DNA of 64,000 bases from CANJBX01 sp035556735 (GCA_035556735.1 DATMFF010000005.1:186001-250000); one strand, 5' to 3'. Counted from the stretch's first letter, positions 17,431 through 26,254 are shown. Notes: generated by a model from the letters alone, not told the origin. Translations and numbers: made by a program.

Positions 17431-18255
17431 GTGAACACGACGCTTGGCGATTTTCGCGGCACCCTCCTGCTGGTCGGCGCCGGCAAGATGGGTGCGGCCC
17501 TGCTCGAGGGATGGCTTGCGCGCGGCCTTGCGCCGGAACGCGTGGCCGTGGTCGAACCGCAACCGTCGCCCCAGATTGCCCGCCATGCGGCGCAGGGACT
17601 GCGGCTCAATCCGGTACACGAAGCGCTGCAGGCGGACGTCGTCGTCGTTGCGGTGAAGCCGCAGACGGCGCCGGAGGTGCTGGCCGAAGTCGGGCCGCTG
17701 GTGGGCGCCGCCTCGCTCGTGATCTCGATCATGGCGGGACGCACCCTCGGGTTCCTCCAGGCCGCGTTGCCGACCGGCACGGCGATCGTACGCAGCATGC
17801 CGAACACGCCGGCCGCGATCGGTCGCGGCATCACCGTCGCGGTACCCAACAGCGCGGTCACGCCCGCCCAGCGACAGATCGCAACGGACCTGCTCGCGGC
17901 AGCAGGCGCCGTGGAATGGACGGACGACGAGGCACTGCTTGATGCGGTGACAGCCGTGTCGGGCTCGGGCCCGGCTTACGTCTTCCTGCTGGCGGAATGC
18001 CTGGCACGCGCCGGCGCCAGGGCGGGTCTGCCGCCCGGTCTGGCGGAGCGTCTGGCGCGGGCCACCGTCGCCGGGGCCGGCGAATTGCTGCACCGCTCGG
18101 CCGAGCCGGCCGCCACTTTGCGCCGGAACGTCACCTCGCCCGGCGGCACCACCGCCGCCGCGATCGAGGTGCTGACCGCCCCCGACGGGCTCGATCCCCT
18201 CATGGAACGGGCGGTCGCGGCTGCGACCAGGAGGTCGAAGGAATTGGGCTCCTGA
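17431..18255 (+). CDS. proC: Pyrroline-5-carboxylate reductase
   Basis: This 274-residue enzyme carries out the last step of proline synthesis, reducing 1-pyrroline-5-carboxylate with NAD(P)H. The Rossmann motif LLLVGAGKMGAALLEGW lies near residues 12-28. The central signature AVSGSGPAYVFLLAECLARAG and the C-terminal NVTSPGGTTAAAIEVL are intact. It starts at GTG, 9 bp after the YbjN gene. Confidence 0.95.
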   Translation: MNTTLGDFRGTLLLVGAGKMGAALLEGWLARGLAPERVAVVEPQPSPQIARHAAQGLRLNPVHEALQADVVVVAVKPQTAPEVLAEVGPLVGAASLVISIMAGRTLGFLQAALPTGTAIVRSMPNTPAAIGRGITVAVPNSAVTPAQRQIATDLLAAAGAVEWTDDEALLDAVTAVSGSGPAYVFLLAECLARAGARAGLPPGLAERLARATVAGAGELLHRSAEPAATLRRNVTSPGGTTAAAIEVLTAPDGLDPLMERAVAAATRRSKELGS

Positions 18256-18318
18256 GCCATGGTGCCGCCCCCATCGCACCCTTAAATTAGGTCATCGACC
18301 ATTTCATTGGAGGTCGCC

Positions 18319-19023
18319 ATGGCCCGCCGACCGACCCGCGCCGCACGCGGGTCCCGCCCTGCTCCGGCCGCCGCTTCCGCCAGCCCGCCACTCGCGGCGC
18401 GCGCGGCGATCGTCGCGGCGTTCCTGGAACTGCTCGCCGATAAGCGCTTCGAGGAGATCGGCCTCGCCGAGGTCGCCGCACGCGCCGGCGTGTCGCTCGC
18501 CGATCTGCGCGACCACTTCAATTCGACGCTCGGGATCTTCGCCGCGCACGTCAAGGACATCGACCGCAAAGTCCTCGCGGGCAACGACGGCGACATGGCC
18601 GAGGAGCCGCCGCGCGAGCGCCTGTTCGATGTGCTGATGCGCCGGCTCGACGCGCTCACGCCGCATCGCGCAGCACTGCGCTCGCTGATGCGCTCGGTTT
18701 CGTGCAATCCGGCGCTCGCGCTGGCGATCAATCCGATCGCGGTGAACTCGCATCAATGGATGCTGACGGCCGCCGGCATTGGCGCCTCCGGCCCCAAAGG
18801 CGTGCTGCGCGCGCAGGGCCTGGCCATGCTGTTCGGGCGCGTGCTGCGCGTTTTCGTCGACGATGAGGAGGACAATGCCCGCACCATGGCGGCGCTCGAC
18901 CGCGCGCTGGCGCGCGGGCAGCGCTGGTCCGGGCTCCTCGACGACATCTGCTACCTCATGCCGCGACCCGGTCGCTGGCGCCGCCGGCGCCGTCGTGACG
19001 AGGACGAGATCTACGCAGCCTGA
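18319..19023 (+). CDS. TetR-family transcriptional regulator
   Basis: The 234-residue protein has an N-terminal TetR helix-turn-helix (RAAIVAAFLELLADKRFEEIGLAEVAARAGVSLADLRDHFNSTLGIF, about residues 28-72) after a disordered Ala/Arg-rich leader, then a helical ligand domain and a basic C-terminus (RWRRRRRRDE). GGAGG is well placed before the ATG at 18319. The effector is unknown. It follows proC by 63 bp, and a cupin gene follows. Confidence 0.82.
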   Translation: MARRPTRAARGSRPAPAAASASPPLAARAAIVAAFLELLADKRFEEIGLAEVAARAGVSLADLRDHFNSTLGIFAAHVKDIDRKVLAGNDGDMAEEPPRERLFDVLMRRLDALTPHRAALRSLMRSVSCNPALALAINPIAVNSHQWMLTAAGIGASGPKGVLRAQGLAMLFGRVLRVFVDDEEDNARTMAALDRALARGQRWSGLLDDICYLMPRPGRWRRRRRRDEDEIYAA

Positions 19024-19097
19024 GGCGGATGGCGCGAACCGTGCGCCAACCCATGGATGGTGCTAACTTCCCGCCGCGATCATCGCGGGGAGCATCC

Positions 19098-19619
19098 ATG
19101 CCACGTCCAGTCATGAACATTGCCGACGTCGAGTTCCGCGCCTGGGGCCACAACGCGGGCTGGCCCATCGGCATGAACGCGCGCGAGGAATATCAGGCCA
19201 AGCTCGGGGACCTCGGGCGCCGCATGGGCGCACAGAAGCTCGGCTACAACGTCACCGTGGTGCCGCCGCGCAAGAAGGCGTTTCCGCTGCACAACCACCG
19301 CGCCAACGAGGAGATGTTCTTCATTCTAGAGGGCTCGGGCGAGTTGCGCATGGGCAATGAGCGTTATCCATTGCGCGCCGGCGACGTGGTCTGCTGCCCG
19401 CCCGGGGGACCGGAAACCGCGCACCAGATCGTCAACACGTCCGACGCCGAGTTGAAATATCTCGCAGTGTCGACGCGCATCAGCCCGGAGATCGGCGAAT
19501 ATCCCGAGTCGGGAAAATTCAGCGTTATGGGTGAGTTCATCGGCCCCGACGGCAAGCCGGAGCAATTCCGATTCCTCGGGCGGCACAACCTGTGCCTCGA
19601 CTACTGGGACGGCGAATAG
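19098..19619 (+). CDS. Cupin-domain protein
   Basis: This 173-residue single-cupin protein has FPLHNHRANEEMFFILEGSGELRMGNERYPLRAGDVVCCPPGGPETAHQI, which includes the metal-binding His/His/Glu motif 1 and a motif 2 histidine. Such proteins bind a metal and act as isomerases, epimerases or sensors. No specific reaction can be assigned. The ATG at 19098 lies 74 bp after the TetR gene. It is convergent with the histidine kinase. Confidence 0.8.
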   Translation: MPRPVMNIADVEFRAWGHNAGWPIGMNAREEYQAKLGDLGRRMGAQKLGYNVTVVPPRKKAFPLHNHRANEEMFFILEGSGELRMGNERYPLRAGDVVCCPPGGPETAHQIVNTSDAELKYLAVSTRISPEIGEYPESGKFSVMGEFIGPDGKPEQFRFLGRHNLCLDYWDGE

Positions 19620-19635
19620 AAGGACGCGGAGACGG

Positions 19636-21045
19636 CTACACCGGCACGCGCACCGTCGCGCGCAGGCCGCCGAGGGGGCTTTCGCCGAGCGTGATCTCGC
19701 CGCCATGCGAGCGGGCGATGTCGCGCGCGATCGCGAGGCCGAGGCCGGTGCCACCCTGATCCTGGTTGCGCGAGTCGTCGAGACGCAGGAACGGCTTGAA
19801 TACGTCCTCGCGCATGTGCAGCGGAATTCCCGGCCCGTCGTCGTCGACGGTGACGGTGAGCCAACGGTGGTCGCGGTGGCCTGTGATCGAGATGGTCCTG
19901 GCGAAGCGCGCGGCGTTGGATACCAGGTTGGCGAGGCAACGCTTGAACGCGTTCGGCCGCACTGTGACCACCGGATGCCCATGAAAAACCACGATGGCCT
20001 TGTGGCCGCTGCGCTCCGCGTCCAGCCGCAATTCCTCCAGAAATGCCGCCATGTCGGTCGGTGCCGACTGCTCGCCGGCATCACCGCGCGCGAAAGCGAG
20101 ATAGGCCTCGAGCATGCGGCTCATCTCGTCGACGTCGCGGCGCATGGCCTCCACCTCGGGGCTGTCGCCGATCAGGGCCAGTTCGAGCTTGAATCGGGTC
20201 AGCACCGTGCGCAGGTCGTGCGAGACTCCGGCGAGCATGGTCGTGCGCTGGTCGATGGCGCGCTCGACGCGGGTCTTCATCTCGATGAAGGCGCGCGCTG
20301 CGCGTCGCACCTCGGTGGCGCCGCGCGGCCTGAAATTCGGAACCTCGCGCCCCTTGCCGAAGCTCTCCGCCGCGTCGGCGAGGCGCAGGATCGGCTTGAT
20401 TTGATTGCGCAGGAACAGGATGGCGACCGCCAGCAGCACCAGCGAGGTGCCGACCATCCAGAGCAGGAAGATCTCCGAGTTCGACGCATAGGCCGCGCTG
20501 CGGCGCGCGAACACGCGCATGACGGTGGTATCGAGCTGGATGCGGATCTCGACAACGGCCGAGCGACCGACCGTATCGATCCAGTAGGGACGCCCGATCT
20601 GTTTACGGATCTCCTGCGACAGCGCCTGGTCGAGCAGGGAGAAGAACGGCTTCGGCCCGGGCGGCGGCATCTCCGACACGGGCAGGAAGTCGACCTGCAG
20701 GCCGAGCCGCTCCTGCGCGATCTTGCGCAGGCGTGCATTGTCGGCGTCCTGCGGATAAAGCTTGTAGACGTCGATCAGTGCGGCGATGTCCTGCGTCACC
20801 GCGGCGGAGAGACGACGCGTCACCGTATTCCAGTGGCGCTCCATGAACACGAACGCGACGACGGACTGCAGGATCACCATCGGCGCAATGATGATGAGCA
20901 GCGAGCGCCCGTAGAGGCCGGCGGGCATCCTGCCTTTCAACCAGCCAGCGACGGCGTCCCATATGCTCCAGGCATAGTAGGCGCCCGAGCGCAGATGATG
21001 CGCCGCCGACCGCAGGCGCGCGAGGCCGACGTCGAGGGTGGTCAT
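19636..21045 (-). CDS. Sensor histidine kinase (EnvZ-like)
   Basis: The 469-residue kinase has an inner-membrane helix near residues 46-69, a periplasmic domain, a second helix at 193-213, then HAMP (about 214-266), a HisKA box VSHDLRTVLTRFKLEL with phospho-acceptor His276, an N box NLVSNAARFA, and HATPase motifs DDDGPGIP and GGTGLGLAIA. The residue five after His276 is Val281, where most kinases of this class have Pro. Its start overlaps the response-regulator stop as ATGA. It is the third gene of a marR-ompR-envZ-type operon. Confidence 0.93.
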   Translation of the reverse strand: MTTLDVGLARLRSAAHHLRSGAYYAWSIWDAVAGWLKGRMPAGLYGRSLLIIIAPMVILQSVVAFVFMERHWNTVTRRLSAAVTQDIAALIDVYKLYPQDADNARLRKIAQERLGLQVDFLPVSEMPPPGPKPFFSLLDQALSQEIRKQIGRPYWIDTVGRSAVVEIRIQLDTTVMRVFARRSAAYASNSEIFLLWMVGTSLVLLAVAILFLRNQIKPILRLADAAESFGKGREVPNFRPRGATEVRRAARAFIEMKTRVERAIDQRTTMLAGVSHDLRTVLTRFKLELALIGDSPEVEAMRRDVDEMSRMLEAYLAFARGDAGEQSAPTDMAAFLEELRLDAERSGHKAIVVFHGHPVVTVRPNAFKRCLANLVSNAARFARTISITGHRDHRWLTVTVDDDGPGIPLHMREDVFKPFLRLDDSRNQDQGGTGLGLAIARDIARSHGGEITLGESPLGGLRATVRVPV

Positions 21046-21749
21046 GTGGTCACCACCAGCCGGTAGCCGATGCCGCGCACCGTCTGCACGAACAGCGGAT
21101 TGGCCGGGTCGCTCTCGATCTTGCGGCGCAGACGGTTGATCTGCACATCGACGGCGCGCTCGCTGGCGGAAGCCGCATCGCTCGCGAGCGCAAGGCGCGG
21201 CACGGTCTCGCCGGGCGAGGTGGCGAGCAGCCGCAGCATGTCGCGCTCGCGGTCCGTGAGATGCACGATCTCCTCACCGCGGCGCAGCTCTCCGCGCGGC
21301 ACGTGATAGACGAACGGCCCGAAACGCACCGTCTCGGCCGCGGGCGCCGCCGGAGGCTGGGCGCGCTTGAGAATATTGGAGATGCGAAGCGACAGTTCGC
21401 GCGGCTCGAACGGCTTGGCCATGTAATCGTCGGCGCCGAGCTCAAGACCTGTGATGCGGCTCTCGGTCTCGTCGCGCGCCGTGAGCATCAGGATCGGGAC
21501 GGTCGAATCCTTGCGCACGACCTTGGCGAGGTCGAAGCCACTCTCGCCCGGCATCATCACATCGAGGATGATGAGATCGAAGTGCAGTCCGGCCAGCTTG
21601 CATCGGGCGTCCTGAGCGCTCTCCGCAACGGTGACCCGATAGCCCTCGTTCTGCAGGTAGCGCGACAGGAGCTGACGAATGCGGCGGTCGTCGTCCACCA
21701 CCATCAGGTGCGGTGCATCGTCGGCGGGGGGACCGGGCCGGGCGTTCAT
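21042..21749 (-). CDS. OmpR-family response regulator (PetR-like)
   Basis: This 235-residue two-domain regulator has a receiver with DDD (19-21), phospho-acceptor Asp63 (LIILDVMMPG) and the YMAKPF lysine, then an OmpR winged helix ending NPLFVQTVRGIGYRLV. It lies 22 bp after a MarR gene and overlaps the kinase gene by 4 bp. The MarR plus OmpR order resembles petP-petR of Rhodobacter, where PetR is required for cytochrome bc1 expression. That assignment here is by analogy. Confidence 0.9.
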   Translation of the reverse strand: MNARPGPPADDAPHLMVVDDDRRIRQLLSRYLQNEGYRVTVAESAQDARCKLAGLHFDLIILDVMMPGESGFDLAKVVRKDSTVPILMLTARDETESRITGLELGADDYMAKPFEPRELSLRISNILKRAQPPAAPAAETVRFGPFVYHVPRGELRRGEEIVHLTDRERDMLRLLATSPGETVPRLALASDAASASERAVDVQINRLRRKIESDPANPLFVQTVRGIGYRLVVTT

Positions 21750-21771
21750 GCGCTCCACCCTGACGAGCGCC

Positions 21772-22314
21772 TCACCCGCGCCTGCGGCGGGCAAGATTCG
21801 CCCGGGCGATGAAATCCAGCACGCCGGCGCGATCATCCGCGTCGATGACGGCGGCCAGGAACTTGCGGGCAGCCTCGTGCGCGCCGGGCCCGACATCGTC
21901 GAGCGCGCGTGTGATGCGCACCGTTTGCAGGCGCGCGAGCTTCATCGCCAGCGCCTCACCTTTATCGGTGACGAAAAGCAGACGCTGACGGCGGTCCCGC
22001 TCGCCCTCCTTCTGCACGACGTAGCCCTCGTCGACGAGTTGCTTGAGCACGCGGCCGAGCGACTGCTTGGTGATGCGCAGGATATCGAGCAGATCGGCGA
22101 CCTTCATGCCCGGATTACGGTTGACGAAATGCAGCACGCGGTGATGCGCGCGGCCGAAGCCGAGCTTGGCGAGGACATCGTCGGGATCACCGACGAAATC
22201 GCGGTAGGCGAAGAACAGGAGCTCGATGAGATCCCACATCGGCTCGTCCGGGGCGCTCCTGGCCTCGTCCCGCGGGCCGCGATCCTTCAAGGCGCTCAAA
22301 TTTATGTCAGCCAT
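21772..22314 (-). CDS. MarR-family regulator (PetP-like)
   Basis: The 180-residue protein has a MarR winged helix (KVADLLDILRITKQSLGRVLKQLVDEGYVVQKEGERDRRQRLLFVTDKG, about residues 70-118) flanked by helical dimerisation segments. The ATG at 22314 lies inside an inverted repeat that is a likely operator. It leads the operon with the OmpR-type regulator and kinase. By resemblance it may be a PetP homologue. It is divergent from ilvE. Confidence 0.87.
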   Translation of the reverse strand: MADINLSALKDRGPRDEARSAPDEPMWDLIELLFFAYRDFVGDPDDVLAKLGFGRAHHRVLHFVNRNPGMKVADLLDILRITKQSLGRVLKQLVDEGYVVQKEGERDRRQRLLFVTDKGEALAMKLARLQTVRITRALDDVGPGAHEAARKFLAAVIDADDRAGVLDFIARANLARRRRG

Positions 22315-22323
22315 GTTGACATA
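22303..22323. promoter_or_regulatory. Dyad operator at the marR start
   Basis: TATGTCA (22303-22309) and TGACATA (22317-22323) form a perfect 7-bp inverted repeat separated by 7 bp, centred on the marR start codon at 22312-22314. TTGACA (22316-22321) overlaps the right arm and could serve as a -35 toward ilvE. This fits an autoregulatory MarR site that may also affect ilvE. Confidence 0.55.
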
Positions 22324-22381
22324 TTTCGGTCGGTTTGTTATCCGTGAGACCGTCAATACGAAATGATCGTGCTCGCGGACA

Positions 22382-22475
22382 CTGCCGGATCGGCAGCGGT
22401 TGCACCGATCCCTCAATCCGGGCTCTGATGAGTCCGGACCATACCGGGACTTGAGGCCCGACGCAAAACCGGTGC
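22382..22475 (+). promoter_or_regulatory. Structured leader upstream of ilvE
   Basis: Several nested stems can form. CTGCCG/CGGCAG with a GAT loop lies at 22382-22396. An outer stem GCACCG (22402-22407) pairs with CGGTGC (22470-22475), an inner stem CCTCAA (22411-22416) pairs with TTGAGG (22451-22456), and an apical hairpin GGGCTC-TGAT-GAGTCC lies at 22420-22435. The structure ends 46 bp before ilvE. I do not recognise a known riboswitch class. Confidence 0.45.
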
Positions 22476-22521
22476 GCCCCAGCAACGAGGCCTGCACCAG
22501 CCGCTCGGCGGAGGACATGCC

Positions 22522-23424
22522 ATGGCCACGACTGCAGTGCCATTTCACGATATGCCCGGCGTCATCTGGTACGACGGCCAGCTCGTTTCGACGCCGGAAG
22601 CGAAGATTCACGTGCTCACCCACGGCCTGCATTACGCCAGCGCCGTATTCGAAGGCGAGCGAGCATACGGCGGTACCATCTTCAAGAGCAGCGAGCATTC
22701 CGAGCGCCTGAAGAAATCGGCCGGCATCCTCGATTTCGAGGTGCCTTATTCCGTCGCCGAGATCGACGCGGCCAAGAACCTGCTGGTCGAGAAGAACAAA
22801 CAGCCGAACGCCTATATCCGCGCGATCGCCTGGCGCGGCTCCGAACAGCTCGGCGTGTCCGCCCTCAACAACCAGATCCACCTTGCGATCGCGACCTGGG
22901 AATGGCCGAGCTATTTCGATCCGGCGCAGCGCCTGAAGGGCATCCGCATTGCGCAGGCCGAGTATCGCCGGCCTGATCCGAAGACCGCGCCGTCGCTGGC
23001 GAAGGCCTCATGCCTCTATGCTATCTGCACGATCGAGAAGCATCGTGCCGAGCGGCAGGGCTATGCCGACGCCATGATGCTGGACTGGCAGGGCCGCGTC
23101 GCCGAATGCACGGGCGCCAACATGTTCTTCATCAAGGACGGCAAGATCCACACCCCGATCGCGGACTGCTTCCTCGACGGCATTACGCGCAAGACTGCGA
23201 TTGCACTGGCCAAGCGCCGGAACATCGAGGTCATCGAGCGCCGCATCATGCCGGAAGAGCTCTCGACCTTCTCCGAGTGCTTCATCACCGGAACCGCCGC
23301 CGAAATCACCGCAGTGTCGGAGATCGCGGACTGGCGCTTCACGCCGGGGCAGATCACCAAACAGCTCGCCGATGACTACACGGCGGAAGTGCTGGCGTAT
23401 AAGGGCAAGGCCGCGGCAGCGTAA
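22522..23424 (+). CDS. ilvE: Branched-chain amino acid aminotransferase
   Basis: The 300-residue class IV PLP enzyme interconverts Leu, Ile and Val with their 2-oxo acids using glutamate or 2-oxoglutarate. It contains HGLHYASAVFEGERAY (34-49), the PLP lysine in SLAKASCLYAI (Lys161) and AECTGANMFFIKDG. GGAGG lies ahead of the ATG at 22522. It is divergent from the marR operon, and its 207-bp leader contains an operator-like dyad and folded segments. Confidence 0.95.
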   Translation: MATTAVPFHDMPGVIWYDGQLVSTPEAKIHVLTHGLHYASAVFEGERAYGGTIFKSSEHSERLKKSAGILDFEVPYSVAEIDAAKNLLVEKNKQPNAYIRAIAWRGSEQLGVSALNNQIHLAIATWEWPSYFDPAQRLKGIRIAQAEYRRPDPKTAPSLAKASCLYAICTIEKHRAERQGYADAMMLDWQGRVAECTGANMFFIKDGKIHTPIADCFLDGITRKTAIALAKRRNIEVIERRIMPEELSTFSECFITGTAAEITAVSEIADWRFTPGQITKQLADDYTAEVLAYKGKAAAA

Positions 23425-23478
23425 TTTCGCGGCGCTTCCTTCCACGCACAGTGCATCGATGAGGTCGCGCGGACGCGG

Positions 23479-24417
23479 TCAGACGAGTTGGTCCGCGCCC
23501 AGCCAGAATACTTCCCCGCTGCTGCTTGCGGTATCGATCCATAGGAAGCTTTTGTCCGGATAAGCCTCCTCCACCACGGCACGGCCGCGACCGATCTCGC
23601 ATAAGAGGCCGCCCTGGGCCGTGAGATGCGCGCCGGCCTCATCGACAATCCGCCGTACAATGTCGATCCCATCGGTGCCCCCGTCGAGCGCGCGCTTGGG
23701 CTCATGACGATATTCCGGCGGCAGAGCTTTCATTCCCGCCGCGTCGACATAGGGCGGGTTTGTCAGAATCAGATCGTAAGACGTCTTGCCGAGCGGCGCG
23801 AACAGGTCGCCGCGGTGGAGCGCGACGCGGTCTTCGAGACCGTGCTCGGCCACGTTGAGCTTTGCAACGGCGAGCGCTTCGGCGGAGACATCCACGGCGT
23901 CGACCTGCGCGTTGGGAAAGCGCATCGCCGCGAGGATCGCCAGACATCCCGAGCCGGTGCACAGGTCGAGCACGCGCTCGACCGCATCGGGCGCAACGAG
24001 CGAGAACTCCTCGCCCCCGAACAGGTCGCCCTCGATGATCTCGCCAAGAAATGAGCGCGGGATGATCACCCGCTCGTCGACGTAGAACGGCACGCCCCGC
24101 ATGTAGACGCGGTTGATGAGATAGGGCACCGGCTTGCGCGTGTGCACACGCGCCTCGATCAGATCGAAGATCTTACGCTTCTCCTGCGCGCCCAATCGCG
24201 CATTGGCGAAAGCGTCGAAGTCCTGCGGTGCAAGCGAAAGCGCGCTACACACCAGCAGAACGGCATCGCCCACGGCGTCGTCGGTGCCCTGACCGAAGGC
24301 GAGCCTGGAAGCGCTGAATTGCGTGGCCGCATGCCGCACGAAGTCGATGACGGTCTCGAACTCGGCCGGCCGGCTCAGTCGCGCGCGGCTGGCCGCTCGT
24401 TTCACAGGACGACGCAT
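23479..24417 (-). CDS. prmB: Ribosomal protein L3 glutamine N5-methyltransferase
   Basis: The 312-residue SAM-dependent enzyme has the SAM-binding DLCTGSGCLA (151-160) and the catalytic NPPY at 220-223, which recognises the glutamine side chain. The N-terminal helical domain and the HTRKPVPYLINRVYMRGVPFYVDERVIIPRS segment distinguish PrmB from the release-factor enzyme PrmC. It methylates Gln in ribosomal protein L3. It is convergent with ilvE. Confidence 0.9.
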   Translation of the reverse strand: MRRPVKRAASRARLSRPAEFETVIDFVRHAATQFSASRLAFGQGTDDAVGDAVLLVCSALSLAPQDFDAFANARLGAQEKRKIFDLIEARVHTRKPVPYLINRVYMRGVPFYVDERVIIPRSFLGEIIEGDLFGGEEFSLVAPDAVERVLDLCTGSGCLAILAAMRFPNAQVDAVDVSAEALAVAKLNVAEHGLEDRVALHRGDLFAPLGKTSYDLILTNPPYVDAAGMKALPPEYRHEPKRALDGGTDGIDIVRRIVDEAGAHLTAQGGLLCEIGRGRAVVEEAYPDKSFLWIDTASSSGEVFWLGADQLV

Positions 24418-24459
24418 GGAAAGAGGTTTCTCCGGATTGGAACGTGCCCTGGGCCCCGA

Positions 24460-25410
24460 TCAGTCCCTGATCACCACCAAGCGGTCGGTCCCCGACTCGC
24501 CGCCCCAGGCCTCGCCGGGACGTCCGAGCATCTGCCGCACGGAGGCGCCACGCTTATCACTGGGGAAGCTCTCGAACGCCTCGGTGGCCGGGTCGAAGCG
24601 CACGATGGCGTTGGCGATGAAGTCGGTCAACCACACCTTGTCTCTGCCATCGACGTAGACGGAGTAGGTCCCGCTGCCGCTCTTCGGCAACGTCCAGGTC
24701 TTCCAGTTCCTCGCCTGCGGATCGTAACGTGCGACCTCGCCGGTATGCCAGAGGCTTGCCCAGATCATACCCTTGGAATCGGACCACACGCGGCGCGGAC
24801 CCGAGCGTGACTTCGGGGGGTCGACAACCGTCACCTCGCCGCTCGCCGTATCGATCTTGCCGATGTAGTCACCTGCAAGGGAAGCGAACCACACGTCGCC
24901 CGATGGCGTCGTCGTGATGCCATACGGCCCGGTGCCGCGCGGTGCCCTCCACACATCGACCTTGCCCGACCCGGGATCGACGCGGCCGTAATAGCCGCTC
25001 TGACCGGTGAACCAGACGATGCCATTCCGATCGAGGGTCGGCGTGTTGAGGTTCGCGTAGGGAATGTTCTTCGGCAGCGGGAACAGCTTCACGGCCCTTG
25101 TGGCGGCGTCCACGCGCACGATGGCATTCTGCCCGCCGTCGGTCACCCACGCCGCCTGATTGGGACCCACGATGACACCATGCGGCGCCGAGCCGGAGCC
25201 GAGCGGGATCTCCTCATGCTTGCCGGTCTTGGGATCGAAGCGGCCGAGCAAGCCCTTGCGCTGGCCCGTGTACCACACGGCGCCATCGGACGCCGGCGCG
25301 ACATCGTGCGGATTGGCCCCGGCAGGAAGCTGATAGTAAGTGACCTGCGCGGCCTGCGCCGCGTGAGCTGCCGCGATCGTAACGACAACCGCCAGTCCCG
25401 AACGCCACAT
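24460..25410 (-). CDS. Exported Vgb-like beta-propeller protein (streptogramin lyase family)
   Basis: The 316-residue protein has a signal peptide (cleavage near AQAAQ, residues 18-22) and seven repeated blades of the type DGAVWYTGQ..GLLGRFDPKTGKHEEIPL, similar to virginiamycin B lyase and related NHL/SMP-30 propellers. Blade motifs recur as GIVWFTGQ, GDVWFASL, GMIWASLW and DKVWLTDF. The export signal and broad spread of such proteins make antibiotic resistance an unsafe assumption. A periplasmic hydrolase or binding role is equally plausible. Confidence 0.75.
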   Translation of the reverse strand: MWRSGLAVVVTIAAAHAAQAAQVTYYQLPAGANPHDVAPASDGAVWYTGQRKGLLGRFDPKTGKHEEIPLGSGSAPHGVIVGPNQAAWVTDGGQNAIVRVDAATRAVKLFPLPKNIPYANLNTPTLDRNGIVWFTGQSGYYGRVDPGSGKVDVWRAPRGTGPYGITTTPSGDVWFASLAGDYIGKIDTASGEVTVVDPPKSRSGPRRVWSDSKGMIWASLWHTGEVARYDPQARNWKTWTLPKSGSGTYSVYVDGRDKVWLTDFIANAIVRFDPATEAFESFPSDKRGASVRQMLGRPGEAWGGESGTDRLVVIRD

Positions 25411-25460
25411 CGTCGCCTCTCGAAGCTTGATCCGGACGCACCGACGATATCACGCGCAGG

Positions 25461-25943
25461 CTATTCCGCGGCCTCACGGCTGCGCGAGGGCGACTGCCAA
25501 CGGGCCGCAGCAGCATCGTCCTCCGACCGCGCCTCGACCCACCGGCCTCCCTCTCTGCGCTCCTCGTTCTTCCAGAATGGTGCGCTGGTCTTGAGGTAAT
25601 CCATCAGGAATTCCGCGGCCGCGAAAGCATCCGCCCGATGCGCGGATGCCGTCGCCACCAGCACGATGTTCTCGCCCGGGATCAGGCGGCCGTAGCGATG
25701 AATGACCGTGACGCCCTTGAGGTCCCACCGCGCCTCGGCTTCTGCGACATGTCGGGCGATCTCATCCTCCGCCATGCCGGGATAATGCTCGAGCGTCATC
25801 GCGCTGATCGCGTCCGCGCCCTCGCCGCCACGGCAGATGCCGGTGAACGTGACTATCGCGCCGACATCTGGCCGGGCCTCGCACAGGCGGCGCTGCTCGG
25901 CGGCGGCGTCGAAATCTTCGCGCTGCAGGCGCACAGTGCCCAC
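25461..25943 (-). CDS. moaE: Molybdopterin synthase catalytic subunit MoaE
   Basis: The 160-residue MoaE fold has LEHYPGMAEDEI, VTVIHRYGRLIPGENIVLVATASAHRADAF and the catalytic lysine region DYLKTSAPFWKNE. MoaE with thiocarboxylated MoaD converts precursor Z to molybdopterin in molybdenum cofactor synthesis. It directly follows moaD in the same direction, so the two are presumably translated together. Confidence 0.96.
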   Translation of the reverse strand: MGTVRLQREDFDAAAEQRRLCEARPDVGAIVTFTGICRGGEGADAISAMTLEHYPGMAEDEIARHVAEAEARWDLKGVTVIHRYGRLIPGENIVLVATASAHRADAFAAAEFLMDYLKTSAPFWKNEERREGGRWVEARSEDDAAAARWQSPSRSREAAE

Positions 25944-25944
25944 C

Positions 25945-26196
25945 TCAGCCTCCCGTCATCGGCGGAAAGAACGCGATCTCTCGTGCAGCCCCGAGCGCGG
26001 TTTCTGGCTTGGCATGCGTCCGATCGATCGCCGCCCGGATCACCTTGGGGTTCTCGAACGCGTAGGCGTATTCTTCGCCGCGTGCGGCAAGCCAGGCGAC
26101 CAACTCGCCGACCGTGCGCACGTGCGCGGGAGGCTCCACCGTCTCTTCGGTCTTGCCGACACGCTCGCGCACCCAAGCGAAATAGAGGATCTTCAC
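25945..26196 (-). CDS. moaD: Molybdopterin synthase sulfur carrier subunit MoaD
   Basis: This is an 83-residue ubiquitin-fold protein that starts MKILYFAWVRERVGKTEE and ends FFPPMTGG. The C-terminal Gly-Gly is the site of thiocarboxylation. I chose the GTG at 26196 because it gives the family N-terminus and standard length. It abuts moaE downstream. Confidence 0.94.
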   Translation of the reverse strand: MKILYFAWVRERVGKTEETVEPPAHVRTVGELVAWLAARGEEYAYAFENPKVIRAAIDRTHAKPETALGAAREIAFFPPMTGG

Positions 26197-26254
26197 GGCA
26201 CCATCCCGCTTCGTTGCACATGCGCCCAACGCCCGCGGCGACCAGATGGCCGTT

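Noticed and set aside
22424..22450. CTGATGAG in the ilvE leader looked like a hammerhead ribozyme core
   Set aside because: The second conserved box reads TTGA rather than GAAA after the following stem, so a functional hammerhead is not supported.
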